Of a DNA stretch of 35,924 nt, positions 17,214 to 24,619 are shown piece after piece. The notes under the pieces were generated by a model that did not search any database, had not been told where the DNA came from, and saw nothing but the letters and a program-made list of their open reading frames with translations. Source of the DNA: Dictyobacter arantiisoli (GTDB lineage Bacteria > Chloroflexota > Ktedonobacteria > Ktedonobacterales > Ktedonobacteraceae). The stretch covers positions 1 through 35,924 of the forward strand of contig NZ_BIXY01000074.1 of the NCBI RefSeq assembly GCF_008326305.1, given 5' to 3'. A program made the position numbers and the translations under genes. How positions within the stretch are numbered: position 1 is the stretch's first letter; each line of letters begins with the position of its first letter.

Positions 17214-17827
17214 ACTATAGCACCACTGCGTTGCCAGGCAAATAGTCTCCGTCTTGCTTCGACACGTTTCACGGCTGCTGTTAGCACGTAACATCGCTCC
17301 AGGTCGGTATAGGTATAAAATTGAATTGCCCCATTGCCTCCTTGTATCATTGTAATCGCTGCGGTATAGGTAAAGTCTTTCTGAAAGCTTTCTGGTACCA
17401 TAACAAATGTTTTTGCCGCAATATCTCGACGGGTACAGATGCTAAGTTCAGTGATAACACCCATTGCACGGTCATCCAAAAGCAAGATCAGAAAGTCAGC
17501 ATTCTTGGCTTGGTGTAGTGCTTTTAGAAGAAGTCCTTCTCCAGTCTCTATAAGATCTTGAAGATCCTCTTCATCATCAAGCTCTTCGCTAAACACTGGA
17601 GCATGCCCTTTCTCTGCTAGAGCTTCTTTGATATCCCAACGTTTTTGTGCTGCTGGACTTTCTACATCTACTCCAGGTCCCCATACAACTACAGCTAAGG
17701 CAATTGCTTCAATATCATCACGTAGGCTCTGTTTATATTCAGTTTTAAAGCGCTGAAGTCTTTGTTGAGCAGCAGGAGATAATCCGGTGGATATAGTCTT
17801 AACGTGATGCTTCTTATCTTGCTCCAT
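17210..17827 (-). CDS. Small Rossmann protein, TIR/nucleoside deoxyribosyltransferase-like
   Basis: A 205-residue protein between hsdS and hsdR, translationally coupled to hsdR through an ATGA overlap. The pattern fits a Rossmann-like fold of the nucleoside-2-deoxyribosyltransferase/TIR/SLOG group. Strand one is ALAVVVWGPG (43-52). KRWDIKEALAEKGHAPVFSE follows, giving helix and strand two. NADFLILLLDDRAMGVITEL (109-128) has an acidic residue, E127, where deoxyribosyltransferases and TIR NADases keep their catalytic glutamate. AKTFVMVPESF follows as the next strand. The tail has conserved-looking AITMIQGGNG and ERCYVLTAAVKRVEARRRLF. I infer a nucleotide or NAD-related activity, or a nucleotide sensor; neither is proven. 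About 168 bases separate it from hsdS and include a possible promoter. It is not a standard type I RM subunit. Confidence 0.85.
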   Translation of the reverse strand: MEQDKKHHVKTISTGLSPAAQQRLQRFKTEYKQSLRDDIEAIALAVVVWGPGVDVESPAAQKRWDIKEALAEKGHAPVFSEELDDEEDLQDLIETGEGLLLKALHQAKNADFLILLLDDRAMGVITELSICTRRDIAAKTFVMVPESFQKDFTYTAAITMIQGGNGAIQFYTYTDLERCYVLTAAVKRVEARRRLFAWQRSGAIV

Positions 17828-17895
17828 TGTCCTACCTATATCTGTCTACCTATTATTGCTGAAATTTCCAAATTTGTAATGTGCTTCAATTAAGA

Positions 17896-17924
17896 GTAAA
17901 TAACTATATTTAAAGATATGTCAA
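17896..17924 (-). promoter_or_regulatory. Possible internal promoter before the TIR-like/hsdR genes
   Basis: On the minus strand a perfect TTGACA (17924-17919) is followed after 16-17 bases by TATTTA/ATTTAC, a poor -10. It lies in the 168-base gap between hsdS and the TIR-like gene. A weak hairpin in the same gap (ATGCTTG at 17942-17948, CAAGCAT at 17965-17971) lies just upstream of it. Together they hint that hsdR and its followers can be transcribed apart from hsdM and hsdS. Confidence 0.3.
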
Positions 17925-17995
17925 GTGGATTATAATAAAGGATGCTTGCTTAGGATTAAAATGCCAAGCATGAATTAACGGTTTTCTACATTTTC

Positions 17996-19294
17996 TCAAC
18001 TGTTCTTTGTCTCTTGATTTTCTGCTACTCGTACTTTGCCCGTTAGTAGATCTTGCATTAAGCCGTTTTTGTAAAGCTTGAGTTTGTTGCGATGTACTTC
18101 TTCTGTGCGAATAAGTACATCAACAAGGGAACATTTATCCATGATTAAGACTTGTTCTTCAAGAGTTGGTCTAGCTATAACTAAGCTTGTAAGCAAGCTA
18201 GTATTTAATCCTAGCATTGTTGAACCAACTGCCTTCGCCCTTATTTGCACTTGACTGTAGTAATGCCGATATATGGCTGCGAGCCATCGACCGTCAATAA
18301 AGTCTTTCGGTGGTCTAACTAATAGGCAATCTGTACCACATATAGAACCAACATCTGATATGTCTATAAATGCACACCTATCTAGATCTCCTCGGCGGCC
18401 AAAGACAACGTCATTCAGCACAACAAAATGCCGCGATAGTTTCGAGGCTTTTATTGGTGTTATACGAGCTATCTGAGATGTATTAATACGTTCATTTTTA
18501 ATATTTTGAGGCATTATAACTGGCACCCCCTCAGTTACATACTCATGAGCATGTAGTTGGCTCCCAAAAGGTCCAGTTTGTATTAGTCCACCGTTTTTAA
18601 GTACAATATCGCCTAGCGTAGAGACATCCCATTCTTGAGGGACTTTTCCCACTACTGTATCTTTAAATAGCTCTGGATGAGTTCTAGGGTCACGCATCTT
18701 CCCTTTCTCATCGATTCCACAAGTAAGTAATTTCTGTAATAATCCTGTTCGTTGGAGTTTGAGCTTGTGGATAAGCTTTTCAGCGTGCTGGATTTGTTCA
18801 TCGACAGTGTCGAGAAGTGCACTGATTTGACATTGTACAGATGGCAAGGGCACGTTTATAGATAGCGAGAGTAGGTGTTTAAGGCTTAGACCTTTAACTG
18901 TAGAGCCAATAGAAAGTGCTTCAAGTTTTTGACGATGAATATGTATAAGATAAAAAAGATATTTAGGAAGTAATAAATCGTTTGTGTAGAGCGCTTTAAC
19001 GTCCTGATTTATTGCGATAGGATGGGTCGTAATGGCTACCCTACCGATAGCCATTCGTACACAGATTAGGAGAACTCCTGGGGGTATAAGTTTAGATGCA
19101 CTTTTTTTTAAACCTTCTGATGATATTCGTTCAGTGGTATCACCAATCACCTGAGTATCATCTTGAAAGTCTTTCACTGAGGCCCAAGGTATATTACCCT
19201 CCCAATAGCTTGTAACTTTTCTTGAGGGGGTACCTCCTCCGACTATGTGAGTAAGAAAGTCGCTCAACGGTCTTGTATTCCAGTCACTAATCAT
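17996..19294 (-). CDS. hsdS: Type I RM specificity subunit HsdS
   Basis: DNA-recognition subunit (432 residues) with two target recognition domains. TRD1 covers about residues 1-150, followed by a conserved helical spacer (LLDTVDEQIQHAEKLIHKLK) and the family-typical KMRDPRTHPELFKD / VGKVPQEWDVSTLGDI junction near 200-235. TRD2 covers about 235-390, followed by a second spacer that ends LMQDLLTGKVRV. The length is normal. The two TRDs would each bind one half of a split recognition site that cannot be predicted here. The start ATG overlaps the hsdM stop by 8 bases (ATGATTAG), with AGGAG just upstream, which indicates translational coupling. The window shows no additional hsdS genes or inverted TRD cassettes, so no sign of shuffling. 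Confidence 0.96.
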   Translation of the reverse strand: MISDWNTRPLSDFLTHIVGGGTPSRKVTSYWEGNIPWASVKDFQDDTQVIGDTTERISSEGLKKSASKLIPPGVLLICVRMAIGRVAITTHPIAINQDVKALYTNDLLLPKYLFYLIHIHRQKLEALSIGSTVKGLSLKHLLSLSINVPLPSVQCQISALLDTVDEQIQHAEKLIHKLKLQRTGLLQKLLTCGIDEKGKMRDPRTHPELFKDTVVGKVPQEWDVSTLGDIVLKNGGLIQTGPFGSQLHAHEYVTEGVPVIMPQNIKNERINTSQIARITPIKASKLSRHFVVLNDVVFGRRGDLDRCAFIDISDVGSICGTDCLLVRPPKDFIDGRWLAAIYRHYYSQVQIRAKAVGSTMLGLNTSLLTSLVIARPTLEEQVLIMDKCSLVDVLIRTEEVHRNKLKLYKNGLMQDLLTGKVRVAENQETKNS

Positions 19295-22058
19295 TGAGGT
19301 CTCCTAACTCTTTTAAAAGTTTTGCTAGTTTCTGCTCAGCCTTGTCTCGCTCTTTGCGGATATCTTGTAGCGTCACCTCATATTTATTCCACCAATTCTC
19401 TACAGAAGAGATAACTTGATAACGATGAGCTATCAAGTAACGTTCTAGCTCGCTTGCAAGATCGTCGTGAGCAATATTTAGAACTATGTCTTCGCATTGC
19501 TGAGGGGTTAAATTGGTGTGAGCATCCTCAATAGTTTGTACCAGATAGGTAATTTCTTTGATCTGACGTAGGCGTTTTTGTGCCACTGCGAGTTGAGCCT
19601 TAATCTGACGATAGGGTTCAAGTTTAGCATTTGATTCAGCAACTTCTTGGCTCAGTCTCTCAACTTCGTCTGTAAGTTGTTTGATTGGGTCTGGTTCGTT
19701 GGATGCAAAAAGCGGAAGTGTCTGAGCTTGCGTACTGTTTCCACTTTTTTTTCCTCGCGGTTTGGCATCCAGTAGTTGTTTTTCGGCATTTTTCAAAGCG
19801 GTGCGACTGGCTTTCAGACGTTCCTCTAGCTCTTTTGCATAGTTTTTTGATATGGTTTCGTTCTCTTCAACATTCTCAGACTCGTCAAAATATTCATCGT
19901 CCTCTTCGTCACTGATTTCGTTATCTTCACCACGCTCGAAATCCAATCGTTGCTGCTGTAGATCAGCAACCAATATTTCGGTCTGACTCAATTCGCGTAT
20001 ATAATCAGGTATCAAACGTTGTATAAATTTGTTAGAGAGCGCTTCTTCTCGCTTCTCTGTCTTATCTCGCTCATCTTCTTCGTCCGTTAACATCGAAGTG
20101 GTCGTTGCAACTTTACTCTCTATGAGTCCGGGAAAGCTTCGTGCTGGCTGTGGCGGTGGATCATTGGGGGAAACATCTGCAATCACTGTTTTAAGATCAT
20201 AAAGATTATCATACCACCAGCGAGCAATAATGCCTGCGATTTTGTAGGGGTCTAGGAGTCCGATGGGATCGAGAACGATATCAAAGGAAGTCATAAAGCT
20301 GGAACGTAGATCTTTTAGACTGCGTGCTTGAGGTAAATTCCGTAATTGCTGTTCATGTAACTGCCACCACTGACTAAAAGTGTCTTTCAGGAGTTGCTCT
20401 TTCGCTTGCACTGAAGGATATAATTCGATAAAAGGTTTGATCTCATAGAGCTCATGTAAAGTAGGTATAAAATCATAGTAATCTTTGTTGCGCTCAACAA
20501 AGATAGCTTGAATGGGTAGCCCATGAGCGGTTAACAGCGTTTCTTTCTCCGCCACTTCTGTTTTGGGAATACCTCCAAAAAGATGGGCATGTACGTCTTG
20601 AGGTTCTGGTGGTGGTATATTGTCGGCATAGCGTCGAATATTGAGATCGTAGTCATGCTCTTTTGCTATTACCTCTGTCGAGACTACATTAGCATATATA
20701 GCTCCTGTAGAGTCTGCCACTCTACAAAATTTTTCGTATGTATCAACAATTTTTTCGATATGCTCTGGCCTTAGGAAGTTCTGATTGGACCCAGATGCAT
20801 ATTCAGCATCAGCGTTGATAAAGAGAACCTTACCAGCTCGTTCGGGAGCATAGAGCTTCTTGCCATTCTTTGGCCGCATTACGAGAATACAGGCTGGGAT
20901 ACCTGTGCCAAAAAATAAATTGGGTGGTAAGCTAATTACTGCTTCTAGCACGTCATCTTGAATGAAGCCTTTGCGTATCTTCTTTACCGGACCACTGCGA
21001 AAGAGCACTGCATGAGGCATGACAGTTGCCATAATACCGTCTTGATACAGTACTGCAAGCATGTGCTGGGCAAACATCAAATCAGCTTGATCCTTTTCAT
21101 GGGTGTTACCGTAAATGAATCGTACCTCGGGTAATGCTAGATCTTTGCTGTTGTAATCCTGGCTGAAAGGTGGATTGCTAATTACCCGGTCGAAATGTTC
21201 TAGTTCGCCACCCCTGATGTGCGCTGGTTTTGTGAGGACATCATCATTTGCAATATCAGCGTCGAGAACGTTATGGAAGATCATATTCATTTTGCAGATA
21301 GCCCAGACTTTTCCGTTGCTATCCTGACCGAATAGACTCAGCGTTCGACCATCTCCGCCTTGTTCCTCGACATAGTCTTTAGACTGAATCAGCATTCCAC
21401 CTGAACCAACACAGGGATCGTAAATACGCATGCCCTCTCGTGGCTTAAGGAGGCGTACCAGTAAACGGACAACATCGCGTGGGGTATAAAACTCTCCGCC
21501 TTTCTTACCAGCAGAGTCTGCAAACTGACTGATTAGATACTCATAGGCTGCACCTAGTAAGTCTGGGGATTCGAAATCTTCTGTACGTAGAGAGTATCTC
21601 CCGAAACGACGTACTAGTGTACGTAACACATCATCTGAAAGTGTAGTTTTGCCTACCTGACGTGCGTAGTTGATATGCTTCAAAACACCCTCTAAAGTTG
21701 GATTATGATCTTCAATAGGATAGAGGGCTGTATTGAGTAGTTCTCCGACACCTGGTTTATGCAAGTTTTCCATGATATGGGTCCACTTGGATTCGTCAGG
21801 AACTATGAACACATCACTAAGGCGGCTGGGATCTTTAGCACGTCTTATTGCATCTTCCATAGGAAGAGGACGCTCTCGTAAGACTGTAAGTTTGCGAATT
21901 TGGCGGTGGTACGCTTCATCGAACTCATCTGAAACGCGTTTAAGGAAGAGCAAACCGAAGATATAGATATCATACTCTGAGGCATCCATTTTGCTACGCA
22001 GCACGTCAGCAGCACGATAAAGATGGCGTCCAAGCTGAGATAAAGTTAACTTACGCAT
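19287..22058 (-). CDS. hsdM: Type I RM DNA methyltransferase HsdM with long C-terminal extension
   Basis: Adenine-N6 methyltransferase subunit (923 residues, compared with roughly 500-550 for a typical HsdM). The N-terminal helical domain (1-130) is followed by the catalytic domain: GGEFYTPRDVVRLLVRLL (188-205), SAM motif I DPCVGSGGM (214-222) and catalytic NPPF (295-298). Residues beyond about 500 are extra. They include a helical region, a very acidic run (EDNEISDEEDDEYFDESE near 710) and two coiled-coil segments (ELEERLKASRTALKNAEKQL and ELERYL to the end). Such tails occur in some larger type I families and may bind HsdR or HsdS. No clear ribosome-binding site precedes the ATG at 22058; it follows the HTH gene by 68 bases on the same strand. 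Confidence 0.96.
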   Translation of the reverse strand: MRKLTLSQLGRHLYRAADVLRSKMDASEYDIYIFGLLFLKRVSDEFDEAYHRQIRKLTVLRERPLPMEDAIRRAKDPSRLSDVFIVPDESKWTHIMENLHKPGVGELLNTALYPIEDHNPTLEGVLKHINYARQVGKTTLSDDVLRTLVRRFGRYSLRTEDFESPDLLGAAYEYLISQFADSAGKKGGEFYTPRDVVRLLVRLLKPREGMRIYDPCVGSGGMLIQSKDYVEEQGGDGRTLSLFGQDSNGKVWAICKMNMIFHNVLDADIANDDVLTKPAHIRGGELEHFDRVISNPPFSQDYNSKDLALPEVRFIYGNTHEKDQADLMFAQHMLAVLYQDGIMATVMPHAVLFRSGPVKKIRKGFIQDDVLEAVISLPPNLFFGTGIPACILVMRPKNGKKLYAPERAGKVLFINADAEYASGSNQNFLRPEHIEKIVDTYEKFCRVADSTGAIYANVVSTEVIAKEHDYDLNIRRYADNIPPPEPQDVHAHLFGGIPKTEVAEKETLLTAHGLPIQAIFVERNKDYYDFIPTLHELYEIKPFIELYPSVQAKEQLLKDTFSQWWQLHEQQLRNLPQARSLKDLRSSFMTSFDIVLDPIGLLDPYKIAGIIARWWYDNLYDLKTVIADVSPNDPPPQPARSFPGLIESKVATTTSMLTDEEDERDKTEKREEALSNKFIQRLIPDYIRELSQTEILVADLQQQRLDFERGEDNEISDEEDDEYFDESENVEENETISKNYAKELEERLKASRTALKNAEKQLLDAKPRGKKSGNSTQAQTLPLFASNEPDPIKQLTDEVERLSQEVAESNAKLEPYRQIKAQLAVAQKRLRQIKEITYLVQTIEDAHTNLTPQQCEDIVLNIAHDDLASELERYLIAHRYQVISSVENWWNKYEVTLQDIRKERDKAEQKLAKLLKELGDLND

Positions 22059-22126
22059 CGATAAACAAACTCACAAATCTATAACTGGAATAAAATATTG
22101 AAAACGTAGTAAGACGAAGAATTGCA

Positions 22127-22669
22127 TCAGGTATGCATAAGCACTTTGCTAATGTTATATTGAGCTGTATCCCAGTCAAGAACATCAGCTAAATCTTTCT
22201 GAAAAGCTTCTATCGCTTGTTTTCTTTCTCCTTCATTTGGCATCACTGAACTTTTCCAAATGAGCGAGATATCTATTTGTCCAGGTGTATTCTCACTCTC
22301 TGCAATAAAGCGAGCTATTGTCCCTGGAAAATTATGTTTGCCTCCTTGCCTTAAGTGCTCTAGCCTTTGCAGCAATGTGCTTTGTTGGCCTTCTCGCATT
22401 TGAACAACTATGGAGGTTATAAATTGTGTATTGTCTCTAGCGGATATGCGCCAGGAAGGAATGCTTTTACGCGGTCGTCCAGAGCTTTGCCTTTTAAAAT
22501 TTTTGACTTCTTCTAATGGAATCATGATGACATCGGCTGCCCACATACTAGAAAGGCGGCCCTCGTCAACGTATTCATAAACTCTTTTGTCTGAAATACC
22601 CAGAATCTGAGCTGCTTCCTTGATGGAAACATAGTTAGGTAAGTTTGGGCGACTGGCGTATTCGTTCAT
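22127..22669 (-). CDS. Excisionase/MerR-type HTH protein with GRPR linker (copy B), first gene of the RM operon
   Basis: A 180-residue paralogue of the protein at 6347-6889. The HTH_17-like domain spans about residues 10-60 (VSIKEAAQILGISDKRVYEY, DEGRLSSMWAADVIMIPLEE), the linker GRPRKSIPSWR begins near 70, and the C-terminal domain has FPGTIARFI and DVLDWDTAQY. It lies 68 bases upstream of hsdM and co-directional, so it is the likely promoter-proximal gene of the restriction operon. A role as a controller-type regulator that times methylation before restriction is inference; the fold also fits a DNA-architectural or excision factor. An AGGGGA lies about 16 bases before the ATG, too far for a good start. 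The TGATAAAAGAA words found before copy A are not present here. Confidence 0.85.
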   Translation of the reverse strand: MNEYASRPNLPNYVSIKEAAQILGISDKRVYEYVDEGRLSSMWAADVIMIPLEEVKNFKRQSSGRPRKSIPSWRISARDNTQFITSIVVQMREGQQSTLLQRLEHLRQGGKHNFPGTIARFIAESENTPGQIDISLIWKSSVMPNEGERKQAIEAFQKDLADVLDWDTAQYNISKVLMHT

Positions 22670-22989
22670 TCGTATAGCTTACTTGTCCCCTGTATTTTTT
22701 GAATAATTTCTTTGAATCTGTAATTTTGTAATTGTTGAAAGAGAATGCTATAATTATCTATATCGGTATGCTGAATTTTGTCTGTAGTGGAAGGGAAATT
22801 TAAAGTGGTAAGGCGAGTCGAGGAGTGAAAAACTACGTATAGCCAAAATTGCAATCCGAGCGGCAGCAGAAATAGGAGGTGTTGAAAGTAATGAAAGCAT
22901 ATAAGCTTGATTATTATATAGATTTTACATAAGGCAGACTTAGCCAGAATTACTTGTATCAGATAATTCGGCAAGGAGAATTTACTTTA
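22670..22989. other. Gene-free region upstream of the RM operon
   Basis: An AT-rich stretch upstream of the operon's first gene. On the minus strand it has TATAGATAATTATAGC near 22748-22763, which could contain a -10, and short AATTACAAAATTACA direct repeats close to the start codon. The operon promoter should lie here, but I cannot fix it. A 102-codon minus frame has no ribosome-binding site and looks like chance. Confidence 0.4.
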
Positions 22990-23186
22990 TGAGGCTTTGA
23001 AAAAATGCCGGATCTCATTGCTGAATGTGATCCTGTACGGTCGATCTGGCTCCTTATTCGCAGTACATACACAATGGCTTTAAAAGCTCGCCGATTCTCC
23101 AAAAGTTGGCATCATCCTTCAGCATATGATTGTGCTGGTGTAATGAGCGGTCGAACTAGCTACCAGAATTCATCAGTCGCTTCCCA
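22990..23186 (-). pseudogene. IS5-family transposase fragment
   Basis: On the minus strand from 23186 the translation, with two stops, reads WEATDEFW-stop-LVRPLITPAQ, then QLLENRRAFKAIVYVLRIRS, then GSHSAM and, in a shifted frame, PAFFQSLIK. This matches the N-terminal order of IS5-group transposases with a DUF4096-like start (W-x-x-TDE-x-W-x-x-x-x-PLL, then R-A-x-x-x-I-x-YVLR, then FG-S-x-S, then a GFF motif). Only the N-terminal quarter remains, and it carries stops and a frameshift. It lies between the restriction operon and the tRNA-like fragment. Confidence 0.6.
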
Positions 23187-23477
23187 TGGTTGTGTTTTTA
23201 GTCTTGTTTCCCATTGTCTGTTTTCTTTTCATCCTACTACATCTCCACAGTTTTTCAGTTAAGTTTTCAGAAAGGCATCAATAATCTAAATTTGTTTATT
23301 TGTGAATATTAATGTTGCATCTTAAGAAGGATCAATGCAAGATCATTCTTATAATTTTTGTATCCTAATGCCTGAGGACCAAACATAAAGAAAGTGGCGA
23401 AACCGCTGCCATCACCTCTGTTTTGACAGCAATGTGACAGCAACGGCGTTATACACTCATATATTTCTATGTATATT

Positions 23478-23500
23478 GGTGGACATATCCACCTGTTTTT
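23478..23500 (+). terminator. Hairpin plus T-run
   Basis: GGTGGA (23478-23483), loop CATA, TCCACC (23488-23493), then TGTTTTT. The shape is that of a small intrinsic terminator on the + strand, but no gene ends just upstream. It may be left from a lost gene in this debris zone. Confidence 0.4.
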
Positions 23501-23516
23501 ACGCTCGAAATAGACG

Positions 23517-23590
23517 TTGGTAGACCGGAATATACAGTCGGGCTCGAATTCCTAAACCGTGAGTCGGCGGTTCGAGTCCGCCCAGTCCCA
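23517..23590 (+). pseudogene. tRNA-like 3' fragment (Leu-type features)
   Basis: The end is a textbook tRNA 3' half: T-stem GGCGG (23566-23570), loop TTCGAGT, CCGCC (23578-23582) and acceptor strand CAGTCCCA (to 23590). Upstream, TTGGTAGACC resembles the D-arm of tRNA-Leu, and GGAAT/ATTCC (23527-23531, 23548-23552) could be the anticodon stem, but the loop is 16 bases instead of 7. The matching 5' acceptor TGGGACT is absent. This is not a functional tRNA. tRNA 3' ends are common integration sites, so it may be an old attachment site. Confidence 0.6.
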
Positions 23591-23713
23591 TCCCAACCCG
23601 CTCTCCATCTGGTTTCGCCAAGGAAAGCGACATAGAAGAATAATCGTAGTTTTTTAGCTTATTCTTCCCTCGGACGACAAAAACTTTACTTCTGAGAGCC
23701 ATCAAGCCGAGTG

Positions 23714-24025
23714 CTAGCGAGCCAGCGAGGTTAGCGTAGAGGTGTCTGCATGCCTCTCTACGAACGTGGCTGCGCCTACGTTCTCTACGAGCAAGACGAT
23801 CTCAACGCCGCTGCCACGCTGTCCCGGCTGTTGAAGGCGTGGGCGCTCGGATGCCCAGTAAGGGGCATCATCAACTGCCAGTTGAATAGTGGTTTCCCCA
23901 CGAGACAACTCAGCATATTCATTGGCGTCAAGCGCGACGACACGAAAGTCCAGAGCCTGCTCAAACCGGGTGATGGATTGCGCGAAGTCATTTACACATA
24001 TCTCAACCCAACTTGTTCTGGTCAT
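23714..24025 (-). pseudogene. Truncated glyoxalase/VOC-fold protein gene
   Basis: The first 80 residues read as a vicinal-oxygen-chelate (glyoxalase/bleomycin resistance) domain: SWVEICVNDFAQSITRFEQA, LDFRVV, then YAELSRGETTIQLAVDD and GVEIVLLVENV. The frame then degenerates (TFVERHADTSTLTSLAR) and stops at 103 residues, where the family usually has about 120-140 with a C-terminal RDPDG-type strand. GGGAG about 9 bases upstream of the ATG shows that it was once a real gene. Base composition is more GC-rich than the flanks, suggesting a different origin. I judge it a 3'-truncated remnant. Confidence 0.6.
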
Positions 24026-24181
24026 TGTTCGGTCTCCCTTTTATTCCTGTATCTGTCCGAAATCAAGGAATTATAGACTATACTATAGTGTTACTATTCG
24101 ATTTTATTCTTGATTGTCGTCTGGGAGGTCAGGACTGAATATGACTTTTTATTTGCTTTGTGAAATAATGTATCAAAAAGC

Positions 24182-24210
24182 TTGACAAGCAGTTTAAACT
24201 CAGGTACATT
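24182..24210 (+). promoter_or_regulatory. Candidate sigma70 promoter
   Basis: Perfect -35 TTGACA (24182-24187), 17-base spacer, then TACATT (24205-24210; 4 of 6 match to TATAAT). It points toward the small ORF at 24298 and the MoxR gene at 24620. This is one of the best promoter matches by eye in the intergenic DNA of this window. Confidence 0.5.
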
Positions 24211-24297
24211 TTAATGTATTGATAAATAGCAATATACTGAAGAGCCGTTAGATAGCGAAAACTGCTTGCTCTTGATAAAACGTAACGGGAGGGACAC

Positions 24298-24366
24298 ATG
24301 AAACGATATATTATGATTCCTTGTTGGTCGTTATGTCCTACTCCAACAGATCCACACCTGCAATAG
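24298..24366 (+). CDS. Possible 22-residue small protein or leader peptide
   Basis: ATG at 24298 is preceded by GGGAGGG, a strong ribosome-binding sequence at about 4-5 bases, and opens a 22-codon frame (MKRYIMIPCWSLCPTPTDPH, then LQ). A good promoter lies about 90 bases upstream, and the MoxR gene starts 254 bases downstream after a 14-bp palindrome. It could be a leader peptide, a small protein or the 5' stub of a lost gene. The sequence has two cysteines and no recognised domain. Confidence 0.35.
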   Translation: MKRYIMIPCWSLCPTPTDPHLQ

Positions 24367-24385
24367 CCCGTTGCGATCCTCTAGT

Positions 24386-24399
24386 GCCAGTTAACTGGC
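24386..24399. promoter_or_regulatory. 14-bp perfect palindrome
   Basis: GCCAGTTAACTGGC reads the same on both strands and lies between the small ORF and the MoxR gene. A dimeric repressor site is a reasonable guess; no second copy was seen nearby. Confidence 0.35.
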
Positions 24400-24619
24400 T
24401 GTTATTCCACTGGTAGTAGTATCGTGCTACAGAATACGATCGAGATATGTATTTTTTTGACTCTGTCCAGAAAAGTTAGGAAACGAAGGCATAGCGTCTG
24501 ACGAGCATACAAAAAATTCTCCATAGTTATAGCTTCCATCCTGATGGTGATGGTGTCTTTTGCTGCTGTAAAAAACTGGCATGTGAGAAGCCAATTGTGA
24601 AAAAGAAGAGGTAATAACC

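Noticed and set aside
22666-22974. 102-codon minus frame upstream of the HTH gene
   Set aside because: No ribosome-binding site and no family-like sequence; AT-rich chance frame in a promoter region.
23005-23262. 85-codon + frame with ATG
   Set aside because: It is antisense to the IS5-family fragment, whose motifs on the minus strand are convincing.
23390-23460. Possible C-terminal end of a tyrosine integrase on the minus strand
   Set aside because: A short stretch (VAVTLLSKQR) resembles integrase tails seen next to tRNA genes, but no catalytic motif is present in the window.
23499-23705. 68-codon minus frame containing GLGGLEPPTHGLG
   Set aside because: This peptide pattern is the reverse translation of a tRNA T-arm region; the DNA is better read as a tRNA-like fragment.
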